Source of the DNA: Microvelia longipes
Lineage: Eukaryota > Arthropoda > Insecta > Hemiptera > Veliidae
Direction: 5' to 3'
Assembly: GCA_018340805.1 (NCBI GenBank)
Contig: JACMZG010001863.1
Coordinates: 26,424,984-26,488,983 of the forward strand
Length of the DNA: 64,000 nt
Positions 35,314-47,232 of this stretch are shown here, in pieces (the stretch's first letter is position 1; the number at the start of each line of letters is the position of its first letter). The notes under the pieces are model-generated. The model was not told the DNA's origin, made no database searches, and saw only the letters and a program-made list of their open reading frames with translations. Made by a program: the position numbers and the translations under genes.

Positions 35314-36907
35314 TAATGGAGTCCATTTACGCTAATTAAAATCATTCGCAGTTATAGATATATCTTAGGATAGAAAGATATGCAGTAAATGATTGCTTTT
35401 AAATAAGTTTTTACTTAAATATAAAATACAATTCTTAATTTAATTTTTCATAAAAGTGGCAAAATAAGGATAGGATTTTCTCTTAAAAAACCATGTCTTT
35501 CTCCTTGTGTGTTTGCAGCGTTTTCATGCCAAGCATTGGTTAAGTTGCTTAATCATGTTAGCAAAACTGATTAATCAATTGCTATATATTTATTAATGTT
35601 ACAGAAATTGTAGCACGGTACGCGAGACGTGCTTAGAAAAAACTCATTAGCACATATAATATATGTAATAATATTAATAATAATATTAATTAATAATAAT
35701 AATATAATATTATTATAATCAATCTTGCTTGATTTTGCTATGAAATTAATGATTGCAATAAAATCAATTTTTCATAACTATAGTAAGAATTATTTTTAGA
35801 TTATGGTATATCTAATAGGTTTTGACGCCCGGCGCCATATTTGAGCCAAGAGAATGGTAGGATTGCCAACACCTTCTTAAAGACGAAAATGTGCATACTC
35901 ATTTTGGCAACACTGAAAAGTAATTCTTTTGAAAAAATAACATTACTGTCTAGAGGTTTGTTAAAACATTAGTAATTATCAGTAAAAGGTAACACCTCGT
36001 AACGTTTCTATGACTCACTTCTATAGAGCAATTCATTCTGACATAGGTCAGAAATAAGGTAGGTGGTGGTAGTGCTTTCCCACCATGAATTGGCAGGAAC
36101 TAATAACAACCCAGAGATCTCCCGCAATCCTCTTGTCTGCATACTACAGACATACTATAAAGTTACTTAGGGCCCATGTAAATCCTATAAAAGTTTATAT
36201 TAGACCTACCTCGCTAAAAATTAAACAAATCCTAGAAACATTCTGTCTAAATATTAGACAGGGTTTATAAATTATTAAATAAATCTTTTGTTCTTTCATA
36301 AAAAAGATACTAATACATGAAGGGAAAATATTCATAATTCAATAGAACATTATAATAAGACGATATCTCATAATGTTCCTTTGTGTACCTGACCCTTTAA
36401 ACGGATATAAACCCTTTATAAATCTAGGTTAACTAACAGTAAATAACATCTGGATCAGAGGCTTTACATCTCCTGAATCTACAATCATCCTGAACTTGCA
36501 GTGACTTTTTTTCGGTAGTAGGTTCAAAGTGATATAACTGATAAGATAAATTAGATAAGACTGTTAGTGTAGGTTCTCATTGTTTATGCTTGTTTCGTTT
36601 TTGTTTGTGAGAGGAATCTTGATGAAAATATGTTCCCATGATGTTCTCTCTACCTGTTGAACTACCGAAGTGCATTTGAAATAAAAAGTGTATTTTTATG
36701 AAAGGCAAAACATGTATTCGTGTCATATTATTAAAAACTTTATTCTTTTAAAGAAAGTTATTATTTAAACAAGTGCAAGTAAAAATTTAAATCAAAATTA
36801 TATTAAGTTTACAATGAATTCTATGCATAAATATTAGTGTAAAAGAGACTAAAATCAACTTGTTATGGACCAAATAAGGCATTTAATCCCATATCTTTTA
36901 AATGTAA
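35314..36907. other. AT-rich DNA, no firm feature
   Basis: A TAA/ATT-rich simple patch is at 35665-35730. The 61-codon frame at 36085-36270 has an ordinary mix of residues but no motif that I recognise and no splice context that persuades me. No repeats are shared with other parts of the window. Confidence 0.4.
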
Positions 36908-37190
36908 AAAAATCGGGTATGAGGGGTACCTCGGAAATTTTCTTCATCGTATCGGATTCGCTTTGCTTGTCCTCAGAATGTACAATTCGCCAAATTTTTA
37001 CTGTATCCCCTCTTCGGAATCGCTTCGCTTAGATAGTAAATACATCAGCTTTATTCACAGTGGTCACCATCCAGGCACTGATCACGCTGAATGCTGCCTA
37101 ACTTTTAAGATCCAACAAAGATCATGAAGAAAAAAAAATGTTTCGTGATTTTTCGCCGTAAATTATAAAATAAATAAAACTAAAAACCGC
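36908..37190 (-). repeat. R5S copy, 3' half, with 5S-like segment
   Basis: The plus strand shows the reverse complement of the family end: AATCGGGTATGAGGGGTACC, TCGGAAATTTTCTTCATCG, CGGATTCGCTTTGCTTGTCC and TCGGAATCGCTTCGCTTAG. Then come CACAGTGGTCACCATCCAGG, CACTGATCACGCTGAATGC and TGCCTAACTTTTAAGATCC, the 5S-like segment on the minus strand at about 37057-37115. Both C-box and A-box text are present. The 5' half of the element is missing. Confidence 0.87.
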
Positions 37191-37219
37191 TTTTTCATCT
37201 TCGTAATAATTATTTTTCA

Positions 37220-37320
37220 ACAGCTACGCCTCAAGTAGTAATAACTATTCTTTCACACCATTTCACCTTGTGAATAAATTTTATCATTTCCTCGGCTTCA
37301 CCTTAAGATTTTTATCTCTT
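37220..37320. repeat. Dispersed phrase CCTCGGCTTCACCT
   Basis: GCTACGCCTCAAGTAGTAATA and TTTCCTCGGCTTCACCTTAAG resemble 40432-40510 (CCCTCGGCTTTGCC, GCCTTGGCCTCAGGAA) and 62255-62310 (CCTCGCAAGTTACCTC, CTCGGCTTCACCTCAGGAG). Two of the three loci lie right beside R5S copies, so this may be an associated repeat of unknown class. Confidence 0.5.
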
Positions 37321-37423
37321 GGTTCTGTTGGTTTTACCATACACGAGAAAATTACATAATGGCGAAATATGGAGATCATCGAGTTCCGTAACAGGCATAA
37401 TAGAATTTCGTTAAAAGATCATA

Positions 37424-37475
37424 TTTTCTATCTAGAACAATTCTGTCCCGTGACAGAACTGTTCTAGATAGAAAA
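37424..37475. repeat. 24-bp-arm short hairpin
   Basis: TTTTCTATCTAGAACAATTC-TGTC (37424-37447) and its complement (37452-37475) pair with one G-T wobble around a 4-nt loop, CCGT. A transcript would form a small pre-miRNA-sized stem, but nothing else argues for a microRNA. Confidence 0.9.
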
Positions 37476-37924
37476 GTATACCTTAATCCCGTGATTAGAT
37501 ATACGAAAACAAAATATCATTATATTATCCGACATTTCCGAAGAAATCAAATCCGAAGAAATCTTCCGAAAAGATTTAGTGCTTCGATCAAATAAAATTT
37601 TATTATATCTACTGCTTCCTTTTGGTGGCGTCATTTTTAAACGCTGCTTATAATTTCTTTAAAAATATTACAATATGAACACATTGAGATAAGAGAATTA
37701 TGTTATTCACCTGGTATATTTAAATTTTAGTAGAACACTTTAACTTTTAAATTTTATTCACACAACAATAAGTGATTTTAACGATTTTTAGCAGTAAGAC
37801 ACGCAAGCTAAATAAAAATTTAGCGAATTTTCTTCATAAAACATTTGATAATGGGGTAAGCGTCATGGCGGGAGTTTGACCATGTACCCGGTTCCAGACC
37901 GGACCCGGCATGACAAAATATAGG

Positions 37925-37926
<2 letters not shown>

Positions 37927-38013
<87 letters not shown>
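37927..38013. repeat. (AT)n microsatellite
   Basis: An almost pure AT tract of about 85 bp. Confidence 0.98.
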
Positions 38014-38018
<5 letters not shown>

Positions 38019-38957
38019 GTATATATGTATGTATTTAGAAAATATTTAAGTAAACTATGTGTATTATTAGTGTATTTTTCCAAGGACAAAAAGACTACAC
38101 TTAAATTTCATTCAACTTTCATTTTAAAAAACTTATCTTAGAGAATTAAAAAAAATCTACATAACACTTCAGAAATTATAAGAAGGAGGTATAGTTCGGA
38201 AGTAAAATTCTTTGAACCACTAATTTTTGTATAAAAATAAGTGTCATAAGATATCAGAAGTAATAAGACTGAGATGACCTTTTGAACCAAGACTTAGAAT
38301 AAAAATAATCTCTAGAAAGTCATACATAAACTTTATCTAAGTTTCGAAATAAAAATTTATTCAGATGGATTGAAAATGAATTAAAGTTTTGAAGGAATTT
38401 TTGATTAACTATGTAATAAAAAGGAATTAAAATTGTTAAATAAAAAAATATATGATACGGTAAAGTCCTACTTTAAACGTTTCTTATAAGTCCTTAAATC
38501 TTTTTAAAGTTCAATTAAACATAAACATAAAGAGAAAGTGATGTGTCGGTTTACTTAAGTTTCTTTACAGAAGGGCTAACAGTCTGTCAGTCAAGCTACA
38601 ATAATAAAACCCTTTATATGAACGAGAAAGCTTTAATAGGGCTAATATCTCACACTGGACTCAAAATCGTTTCAAGTTATTCTTTATGACACTATTATTA
38701 TTTAACGTATGAAAAGGGAATTAAAAAGATCCTTTAGGAGTTATTAAGGTCCTTCTTATACAGGTTAGCTCTTTTTAAAAGATGTGTCATATCATTCCTA
38801 AGTTATTAGTCTTAGTCAAGTTAAGAGAAATCCTTAAAAAACGTTTTTATTATGTCATAATCTTTTCTAAAAAATGTTTGTTATGTTGTGTTGTAATTAT
38901 GAGAAGTTTCTTTTTATTTGGTACCATGAGCGACCATAAGGTGTCTTAAAATTTTTG

Positions 38958-39188
38958 TTCAAATATGCAACGAAGAAAAGAGTTTCTTTTGTTTATTGGC
39001 AAAGCGCTTTCAACGTAACATGAGGCCATCATCAGCGGCCTACTGCTCACCGAGCTATTTGCATCTAGGAAAAGAAAATAGTTAAAAACTTAACTTTCAT
39101 CTTCATTTTTTATGGCACTAATGATGTTTGCTTGAAAGCGCTTTGCCAATAAACAATTATTTTTATGGAGAGACTTTTTTCTTTGTTT
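38958..39188. mobile_element. Inverted pair of hammerhead-like repeat units
   Basis: The left unit is on the minus strand. Read that way it gives CTGATGAT (39029-39035 holds the core), GGCCTCATGTTACGTT, then GAAAGCGCTTTGCCAATAAA. The right unit is on the plus strand: CTAATGATG, TTTGCTT, GAAAGCGCTTTGCCAATAAA (about 39115-39152), then GGAGAGACTTTTTT. The CTGATGA..GAAA spacing, the palindromic helix III GCGC and the U-U cleavage position fit a minimal hammerhead as found in Penelope-like elements and retrozymes. Helices I and II are weak here, so activity is doubtful. Confidence 0.6.
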
Positions 39189-40424
39189 CCTAGTATGAAT
39201 AACTCAACTTGTGCTCAAACACATTCAAATTTCCTGTTCAAATACTTTTTACCCTAAAAAGGTAACATTCTAACAATTTTTTATTAAGTTATATCACCAA
39301 GTATGAAAAATAATTTAAAACTTTTACTTGTTTAAAATGTAAATGCTTTTGACCTTAGGTATCTATTTTTCTGTGCACGAAATACGCTAACAATATTTAA
39401 AAGATTTTAATAATTGTTATTAAAAACTAAGTTGAAGTTTTTAGTAGAATAGAGGAAATTAAGGAAACCCCTTATATGTTGGTCAAAATATTTTATGTTG
39501 CTGAGTGCTTAGCGATGGCACATGATATCAGCCTTAAGGGTTATTGCTGGCGCTAAATGATTTTTTCTATATTTATTTCAAAGTCGACTCCTAAAATAGT
39601 AAAAATAGTCAAGTCCTAAAGTTTCATCAAAATTAGAGACAAAAAATAACAACGGGTTATTATTGGCTAAAAAGTAATAGTCAATGACTGTAATAAATAG
39701 CTTGCAGGCTTGCCTTGGCTACGTATTTATCATTATCCACGTTTCCGTTGTCTCTAACGAAAAGCAAATGAAATATTTATATAATTAACACGATAACGTA
39801 AGTGACTAGGAACAAAGTGATAATATGCGGAGCTTTGACTTTCAGGTCAGGGCTATAGACACTGATCTGGGTGCTAGAGTTAAGAAGTGAGCCTAGCTAG
39901 AGTGATGCTAGTGGAAAGGAGTTAAGTTACTATAAGTAGAGTGATGAAGCTAGTTTGGTACTGAGTGTAGTCTAGCAAATCTAGTTGTTTAGATGAAAAT
40001 GTGCAAGCCTAGATGATTGGATGTGTACAAACTCAGGATCGCTGACCCTACGTAAAGCATGATAATTAAAATGAAATGAGTTAATTACATAATAAGTATA
40101 AGCATTTGGTACTGAGTTATCCAAATCTTTGTTTAGATAAAATTGCAAGCCTAAAAAATTCTGTTATGTAGCCAACTGTAATTGTTTTGTTTCATTAATT
40201 TCTTAAACAAATAAAAAATGAATTAACTATAGATGAATAACACCAATCGAGCAGTCAAATTTAATTCACTTTTAAATTTAATTGAGAAGGCAATTATCTA
40301 AGAAAGTATTTATTGTCTATAATAGAGCAAAAGCTGTTTTAAAACTTGAAGGTTACGACTATACTATTTTCTCCATCCTGGAGATAAATTCAGGAAAAAC
40401 ATGTCGTTACTCCCAAGCAGTAGT
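39189..40424. other. AT-rich DNA with one short direct repeat
   Basis: TTTGGTACTGAGT then CAAATCT..GTTTAGAT..GCAAGCCTA occurs at about 39954-40012 and again at 40107-40153. A CTAG/GAGTGATG-rich patch precedes it (39890-39960). No coding signal is seen. Confidence 0.5.
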
Positions 40425-40431
40425 TAATCCC

Positions 40432-40560
40432 TCGGCTTTGCCAACTAAATAAGTGTTATCGCAAGCCTCAGGCTTTGATATAGTTTCTTCGGCCTTGGCC
40501 TCAGGAACCAAAAATTTTGCCCAGGGAGGATAAATCGCTTTTCTCCTCCCTGAAGTTCCT
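40432..40560. repeat. GC-richer patch, CCTCGGCTT repeat plus short hairpin
   Basis: This contains CCCTCGGCTTTGCC, CAAGCCTCAGGCTTTG and TTCGGCCTTGGCCTCAGGAA, then the inverted pair CCCAGGGAGGATAAA and CTCCTCCCTG. It is related to 37220-37320 and 62255-62310. The function is unknown. Confidence 0.5.
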
Positions 40561-42111
40561 CCTCCTTGGTAATTTAATAACTATTAATGTTTACAAACCC
40601 AATACATTATTCATATAGACACAATAGGAATAAACTAATGCAATTAGCATTAACAATTAATGCACATAACATAATGTCAAAGTAAACATGAAAACCATGT
40701 GCGTAATTGGTTGAGACCCTACCAATATTACAGTAGTATCTCTAGCGTACTCTACAAGCTTTCTGGTAGATTACAGCCTGCTTTCACATTTTCTCGTGCT
40801 TACCTATTCCTACATTCTTGCACTTCCTTCTTTTTATTTTTCTCTCGTTCTCTGATTATGAAAAAAACTATATTTCTACTATTACAAACCCCTTCACCAG
40901 CATAGTTCTACTTAGATCTTGTAAGAATCAAGGGTCGGGCAAAATTATTATTTTTTATGATGTCCCAATTCAATATTGGCGACAAGAGCTCTTTAGAAAT
41001 CCAAAGCTGATGTTATACAAATTCTGATAGTTGCTAAATATGGACCATTTACGCTTGTAATATTTAATATTGACCTCACTATTACGTATGTAACAAGATC
41101 AAATCCTCAACCCCTTTTAACTTAAATAAACAAAAGTATAAAAGCAGTAATTAACATTATTTTATGGTCCAAAGTTTACAAACTTATAGAAAACTTGTTA
41201 TTTGATAAAAATTAATGCTAAACATACTTCAAAATGCCATATTTTAAACCTCTTAACTAAATTTCTTAATTAGGAAGTAACCGTCTACATTTAAATTATC
41301 GGACGGCGATAAAACTTTATGTACTTTGTAAAAAGTACTAAATCTAAAATAAACTTCTACAAAATAATAATTATTATTATTTACTGTTTAAAATTATTTT
41401 TTACGTCAAGAATATCCCATATTTGAAAAATTACTTAGTGTGTCAATAAAACTTTTCTTCAATATAGTTAATATAAAATTGAAATAAAATCTAGGTTAAA
41501 AACTTCATTCGACATTAACTAAATCCCTTTTTAAGACAAGTTTAAACTTTTTGCCAAGTTTCACCTTTAAAGGAAAACAAGAGTCATCACTTAATTGAAT
41601 TTCGAAAATATTTGTCAAACATCTGTTGAAAAATGTAACCTTATTTATAACGCTTCTTCTTTCCTATTTCTCGTCAGGAAAGAACATGTAATAGTGTCAT
41701 AAAGATCCAAGTCTATACTAAACCTAATATTTATAAAAAGTTTTAACAACTTATCTTAATAATATATTTGTATAACATATAACAATATGTTGCTTTTCTT
41801 ACCATATTCATGCACTAAAAAGGAATTCTCTTCCCCTCATTTTAAATTTTTTATGCGAATAATAATAGTAATTTCTATTCCCTCATATCATTCTTCTATT
41901 TAGTGTTTTTTTTTAATTTTAAAAAAGTGACACAAGTCATTCAATAAAAAATTTTAACTAATGCTGATATGGATGAACTTGCACATATTCATTTACACGG
42001 CTACATGCCCATATCCAAAATCTATAAAATAATTTTTTCGCGTTTCATGAAAATCAAAATTTTTATACTTCATAAAAAAATTTAAAAGAAATTAAAAAAA
42101 AAACACCAAAA
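40561..42111. other. AT-rich DNA, no feature seen
   Basis: The two overlapping frames at 40699-41027 show no motif and overlap in different phases. I see nothing else. Confidence 0.4.
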
Positions 42112-42355
42112 TAATTTGGGAAAAATTCAATTAAACATAAAAATTGATTGTTGTACCAAGTTTCAACTCTCTAGCATAAATACACTGAAAGATTTGATGA
42201 TAACAGACACACAAAATATAGACAGACAACTTTGTGAAAAACTATTTAGAGGCCTTAAAAACACCTGTAACGAAAATTCAGGTGACATCCCAGTTTCGTA
42301 GTTTTTAGCAAACACAATACTTTAATCTATACGGTATAAATGAGAAAAGTAAAAA
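42112..42355 (-). repeat. R5S copy, 5' fragment
   Basis: The reverse complement of the family start is at the right edge (TATACGGTATAAATGAGAAAAG). Inward follow GCAAACACAATACTTTA, AAACTGGGATGTCACC in reverse, GGCCTTAAAAACACC, TTTGTGAAAAACTATTTAG and GTTTCAACTCTCTAGC. It ends before the 5S-like part. The 61-codon plus-strand frame here is antisense to the element. Confidence 0.85.
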
Positions 42356-42939
42356 AATTTAATACATAATTTACTATTTAAACAGAGATTAAAGAAAGAA
42401 ACTTCAGGAAATTTTATACATACAGCAATAGATGCAGGAAATTAAATCATTTGTTAGAAGAGAATCGGCTTGTACCAATTGACAAACTGACATAAAACAA
42501 CTGTGGCCACAACTCGGTCACAGGAAGACGCGAGGCCACAAAAAGAGACCAAAGGCCTTTGATGGTCCGGATCATTTAGGTTATGCAGAATATAGCGAGT
42601 TCAGTTCTTGAATAGGTTTTTTTAAACAAGTTCTTTATAGGCGAAAGTATACAATGTTTATTTTGCGTAAACCGGAGCCATATTTTATTTATTGATTTGA
42701 GTTAATTTGTGCTTCTTTAATTAGTTTTATTTTTTTTTTTTTTTTGTTTTATGAATTTTGATAATTGTTTTGTTTGGGTTAAGGATAATTTTACATTTTT
42801 TGGTTTCGATATTTTATTTTTTACATTATTTTTTTAATATTGTCAAAATATATTTTGATGGTGTTTTAAATAGGTTTATATTGTAAATATTGTAAAAGTA
42901 GTTTGCAGGAGTTTCAAAAAGGGTTGCCTATGCAATCTG
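42356..42939. other. AT-rich DNA with a poly-T tract
   Basis: A T15-16 run lies at about 42730-42745. A GC-richer stretch at 42490-42570 (CTGTGGCCACAACTCGG) is unassigned. Confidence 0.4.
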
Positions 42940-43060
42940 TGAACTGACTTTTGATGATTCAACCTGGCATTTGCCTGTAAAATTGAGGGAAACCACAGAA
43001 AAACCTCAATCAGGTTGATCGGACACGCGGGTCCTGGGTGTTAAGGTTATATTATTATTT
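42940..43060 (+). repeat. Probable SINE-type fragment with ATT tail
   Basis: TTGAGGGAAACCACAGAAAA, ACCTCAATCAGGTTGATCGG and ACACGCGGGTCCTGGGTG lead into TTAAGGTTATATTATTATTT. Dense GC-rich text followed by an ATT tail resembles a SINE or LINE 3' end, and the CCACAG..AAAACC phrase loosely resembles the SINE at 34880-35075. Only one copy is present, so the identification is weak. Confidence 0.4.
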
Positions 43061-43294
43061 TTTTACGTTTGGGGGTTTAACTGTTAAGATTTGGTCTTTA
43101 GATTTTTTTTAGGCTAAAGGGAATAGTAAATTTTATTAACGAATTTAAGTGTATTTGTTATATTTTCAATTTTGAGATGAGCAGATAATTAGATTTTTTT
43201 CAATATTGTCTTGGGTATCTTGAAGTTTGACATCATGATACAACTTTGTCCTTTCTGTCTCTTGGATAGATAAACGCTTGAAATAAAACGATTT

Positions 43295-43435
43295 ATGCAT
43301 ATTCGACGACGAGTCTGAACACATTCTGCAATATATATTTTGTCATTTTTATATTTCGATGACGAGTGGAGCGGCTCCAAAGTAGTAGAGATATAAAGAA
43401 ATATTTCCGAGGCACCACGTACCCATTGTTTTTTA
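43295..43435 (+). repeat. R5S copy, 3' end fragment
   Basis: This holds ATTCGACGACGAGTCTGAAC, GCAATATATATTTTGTCA, GATGACGAGTGGAGCGGCTCC and TTTCCGAGGCACCACGTACC. It corresponds to the part after the 5S-like segment in complete copies. The minus-strand frame at 43189-43380 is antisense to it. Confidence 0.75.
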
Positions 43436-44149
43436 TCGATTAATCATAAATAGGTAAGTGACATTAAATAAAATTGCAAATTTCAACACTAATAAAAAGT
43501 TCAAACACTAAATTTACTTTGTATTATTTAACAAATTTTCTTCCTAGACTATCCTGGTAGTACTTGTTGACTAGCAACAATAAGTTGTCAACGTGCATAC
43601 TAACCACTTAAAACCATTGTGCATAGTTGCGAAAATTTAAATAATTGATAACTTTATTCTACTTTTATGTTCGCCGCTTATCAATAAAAATATTGAGTTA
43701 TATCTTTGTTAAGATATGCATATAGACAAAGATAGAGACAAGTTTGCATTGTTTAAATGATGAGTTTTATGCAATATGTTATGCAATGCGTTGGTATTTT
43801 TAATGATTATAAGTTCTAGTACTGCAATTTTTTTTTTTTATTTACTATGTTAAACTTAACTATGGACTTTTATTTTAAGAGAGCAAAATTAAACATTTTC
43901 TATAACAAATAAATTTTTAGTTTTCTAATTCTTTACTTTTCTAACGTTTAATTACGTAAGTTTTATTATTTTATTTCAATTAAAACAAGATTAGCTTCTT
44001 TGAGTATTTCTAGTTAATTTTTAAAAAAATTGTATGTTCTTTGTCAATACAAAATATTTTGCTTAAAAATTTAATAAGCAATATTACGTATTAAATCATT
44101 TTTATTTATTTTTGTTTGATTTATATTTTTTTTTATTTTTTGAAAACAA

Positions 44150-44575
44150 GAGGACATCAGTCTATGGCCGCTCTGCGGACACCGCGTCTCCTAGTCCACG
44201 CTTCGCTGCATGCGAAATCCTTGTTATCTTTTGCCAGTTTTTTTATATTACCAATTTATGTAAATGGCATTCTGCCACGACGATATAAGCGAATTTTCCA
44301 ATATATTAGTAAACACGAGGAACGGCCACGGGAAGACGCGGGGGACGTGAAACTTCCCCCAGAGCCGACACCGGCTGCGGACTGACTAAGCGATGGAAGG
44401 ACCAAGTTTACTAATATAATGGACAATTCGCTTATGGCCGCATGGCCATAAGCTTATTCGACCGTGGCCACATGGTTGGTATCCTCAGTTTTTCATATTA
44501 CTTGTTTATATAATTAGCACACTGCCACGAAAAAACCCGAATTTTTAAATTCATTAGTGTAAAAAACGTGATTTG
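44150..44575. repeat. GC-rich island with inverted and direct repeats
   Basis: GATATAAGCGAATTTTCC..ATATTAGTAAAC (44284-44316) is inverted at about 44408-44440 (GTTTACTAATATAATGGAC, AATTCGCTTAT). The block TTTTTATATTACC..CTGCCACGA..CGAATTTT..TTAGTAAA (44234-44316) is repeated directly at about 44488-44570. Between them lies strikingly GC-rich text (ACGGCCACGGGAAGACGCGG, CAGAGCCGACACCGGCTGCG). A frame of 89 codons (44116-44385) covers part of it, ending PPEPTPAAD. I do not recognise the protein, and the repeats argue for a non-coding mobile element. Confidence 0.6.
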
Positions 44576-44888
44576 TTTACACTGTGTTATAAATTTCAAT
44601 CAAATAATAAAATGAAACTTCGTATTATTGTTATCTGTACTTACAATTTCATGTTTAAATAATTGCAGGTTGATCTAAACATATTTAAAGATTTGTGATT
44701 TTATAAAATGCCTAGGGGGGTCAATAATGTGGGAAATATATTTACCGACGTCAAAGATATTTAATAAAAAAAGGTTTTGGACATTAACAGGTTGATTTTT
44801 TGTACAATGTTTTGTTTTGATCCGAAAACCATAGAATTATTGAGACCCATAGAAAACGTCAAGGGAAAAATCTTGTACTTACATAAAA

Positions 44889-44900
44889 TATATTATATAT

Positions 44901-44947
<47 letters not shown>

Positions 44948-44960
44948 TAATATATATATA

Positions 44961-45008
<48 letters not shown>

Positions 45009-45023
45009 TATATTATATATATA
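44889..45023. repeat. Interrupted (AT)n microsatellite
   Basis: AT tract of about 135 bp with TAATATA and TTTATATA interruptions. Confidence 0.97.
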
Positions 45024-47042
45024 TGAAGAGTCCCCTCTTTCAAAATTCCCAACCATAAGCTCTTTTTGGGTATTCGTTAAAATGTATAAAAAGAAAGTAA
45101 ACTTTAATTTTAATAATTCAGGTCATGTGACACCACATGACATCAAAATTATATTTAACTTTAAAATGTTCTATAAAGATCAAAACATCACTAATAATAA
45201 ATCTCAATATAAGAATTCCATTGCTTATTCTCAAAGAATAGCCTGTAAACATTAATTAGATTATTAAAGCATACAGTCTACCTTTGAAAGATACCAGTCT
45301 AAAGCATACCTTCCCTTTGAATTTACATGATAATAGGTGATACATTAAATTTTAAAAGTTATTTAAACAATACCTGCTAGTCAGGAATTCAAAATGAATC
45401 CAAAATGAAGAGAAGATTTGAATCTTCATTTGCATATTTGTTTTAAGTTCATTGTTTTATGATTTTTTTTCTCCATACTGCCGCATTATGGTGTTTTAGC
45501 GACCTAAGTGATTGATTTATGTATGTAGTGTTCTAGTTTTTTATCTAAATGAAAAGATAGTGATTTGTCTATATAGGTCAACCCAACAAGAGAAGATAGA
45601 ACTTGAGGTGGAGAGAAACTTGAAGTTTAATTATAGGAGCACAACACATAAGATATAACAAAATAAAAAAATTGACGTATTAGAAGGCAAAAGATTATTT
45701 TTTCTTCTAGACATCATCTGCTAAATGCTTCACTGAAAAATATCTACTATACATATAAACATTATTTTTAAATTTTACTAAAGCAATGGCCCTGCTATGG
45801 CTCTTCATTTTCTAAATTAGTATTTTATTTTTATCTCAGTTTGTGCATTTGTTTGTAAGTATTTTTGATTTTCTAGAGTAATATTCGTAAAAATTACAAT
45901 CAAATATGTTTTAAGACTTAAAACTTTGGTTAAGTAGTGCAATATTGAAAATAAATAACATACTTGTTAACAATTGCTCTAAACTAAGTAAGCATCCACT
46001 CCTTTTATTTGTATAACATGCATTTTAATTTTAAAACAATACCAACATAACTAATACAATACTAAATTATAAAATCATTAATTTTACATTTAATACATTA
46101 CGTGACTTTTGCTTAATTAATCGGTTTATAACCAGGAACTATTTAGTTATTAATTCATTCTTCGGTACATTTGTAACGATTTTTAGTTATTTCTTACTTG
46201 TTGAAAAGTATAAATAAAATATAGGCCTTGATGAAAAACGTTAAAATAAAATAAAAATATTGAAATAAAATAATTTAAACTTACTAATAAGGAACAGGGT
46301 TGGAAGAGAATAGAAAACTTAAGCTCGCACTAGGGCGTTTGAAGTTAAGGCTACGTGAGGTGAATTTTGCACAGAAACTAATCAAAATAAGATTTACTTC
46401 TGATAAGCTTAAATAATTTGAAAAATCAATTAAATCTTTAAAATTATATTTGGTTTTATTTATGTGTTTATTTCGGTCCAGACGAAATTATAAAAAAAAA
46501 TATTTTAATAATGCATTGGAAAAAATGCAATTGCTCGCGTTTTAAATGGTTTAGGTTCAAGGTTTGTTTAAATTATCTAAGTAGGAAATATAGTTTTAGT
46601 TTTTAATTTTTGATGCTCTCATAAAGCTCGATATAGGGTTTCTATACGAACATGCGTTTGAAGATACATTCAGAAAATAAAGTAATGAAATTCAATATAT
46701 TTTATTTGAAATGAATAAAACTTAACTAATTAACTAAGTAATAACTATTACTAATAAGTAATAACTATTACTAAACTATTAACTAATGAAAAATAAATAT
46801 TATTAATAAATATGATATTTATGATAAAAATATACGAAAAATATTAAATTCTAAAATGTAAATAAAAAAATAATGTAATGTATAATGTAAAATAAAATAA
46901 TATACGAAAAATATTAAATTCTAAAAATGAATTTATTAATAGTCTAATAATTATAATTAATAGTCTAAGACAAATTTACGAGATGAAATTCCTTTAGTTT
47001 ATACAACGGGTAAGCATTTCAGATGTATTAACATTAAATCTT
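45024..47042. other. AT-rich DNA with short local repeats
   Basis: AAGTAATAACTATTACTAA-type text is duplicated at 46733-46790. ATACGAAAAATATTAAATTC occurs at about 46832 and again at 46902. Nothing else is recognised. Confidence 0.5.
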
Positions 47043-47226
47043 TAAAACTAATGGGAAAACATGGACATGGTCCTAGACTTTCAAACCTAATAAGAAAATG
47101 ACATGGTCTGACTTTCAACTAATGGAAAAACAAGGGACATGGTCAAGAAACTAATGGGAAAACAAGGACATGGTCCTAGACTTTCAAACTAATGGGAAAA
47201 CATGGTCGTGGTCCTAGACCTTCAAA
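47043..47226. repeat. About 39-bp minisatellite, 4-5 units
   Basis: Units carry ACTAATGGGAAAACATGGAC, ATGGTCCTAGACTTTCAA. The second and third units have deletions, and the last has GTCGTGGTCC. The array abuts the long-TIR element that begins at 47233. Confidence 0.9.
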
Positions 47227-47232
47227 AATGTC

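Noticed and set aside
37424..37475. A microRNA precursor
   Set aside because: The stem is perfect apart from one wobble, with a 4-nt loop, which is unlike typical precursors with bulges and larger loops. There is no supporting evidence.
44116..44385. A protein-coding gene (89 codons)
   Set aside because: I recognise no domain, there is no clear promoter or splice context, and the region is built from inverted and direct repeats. It is kept as a GC-rich element.
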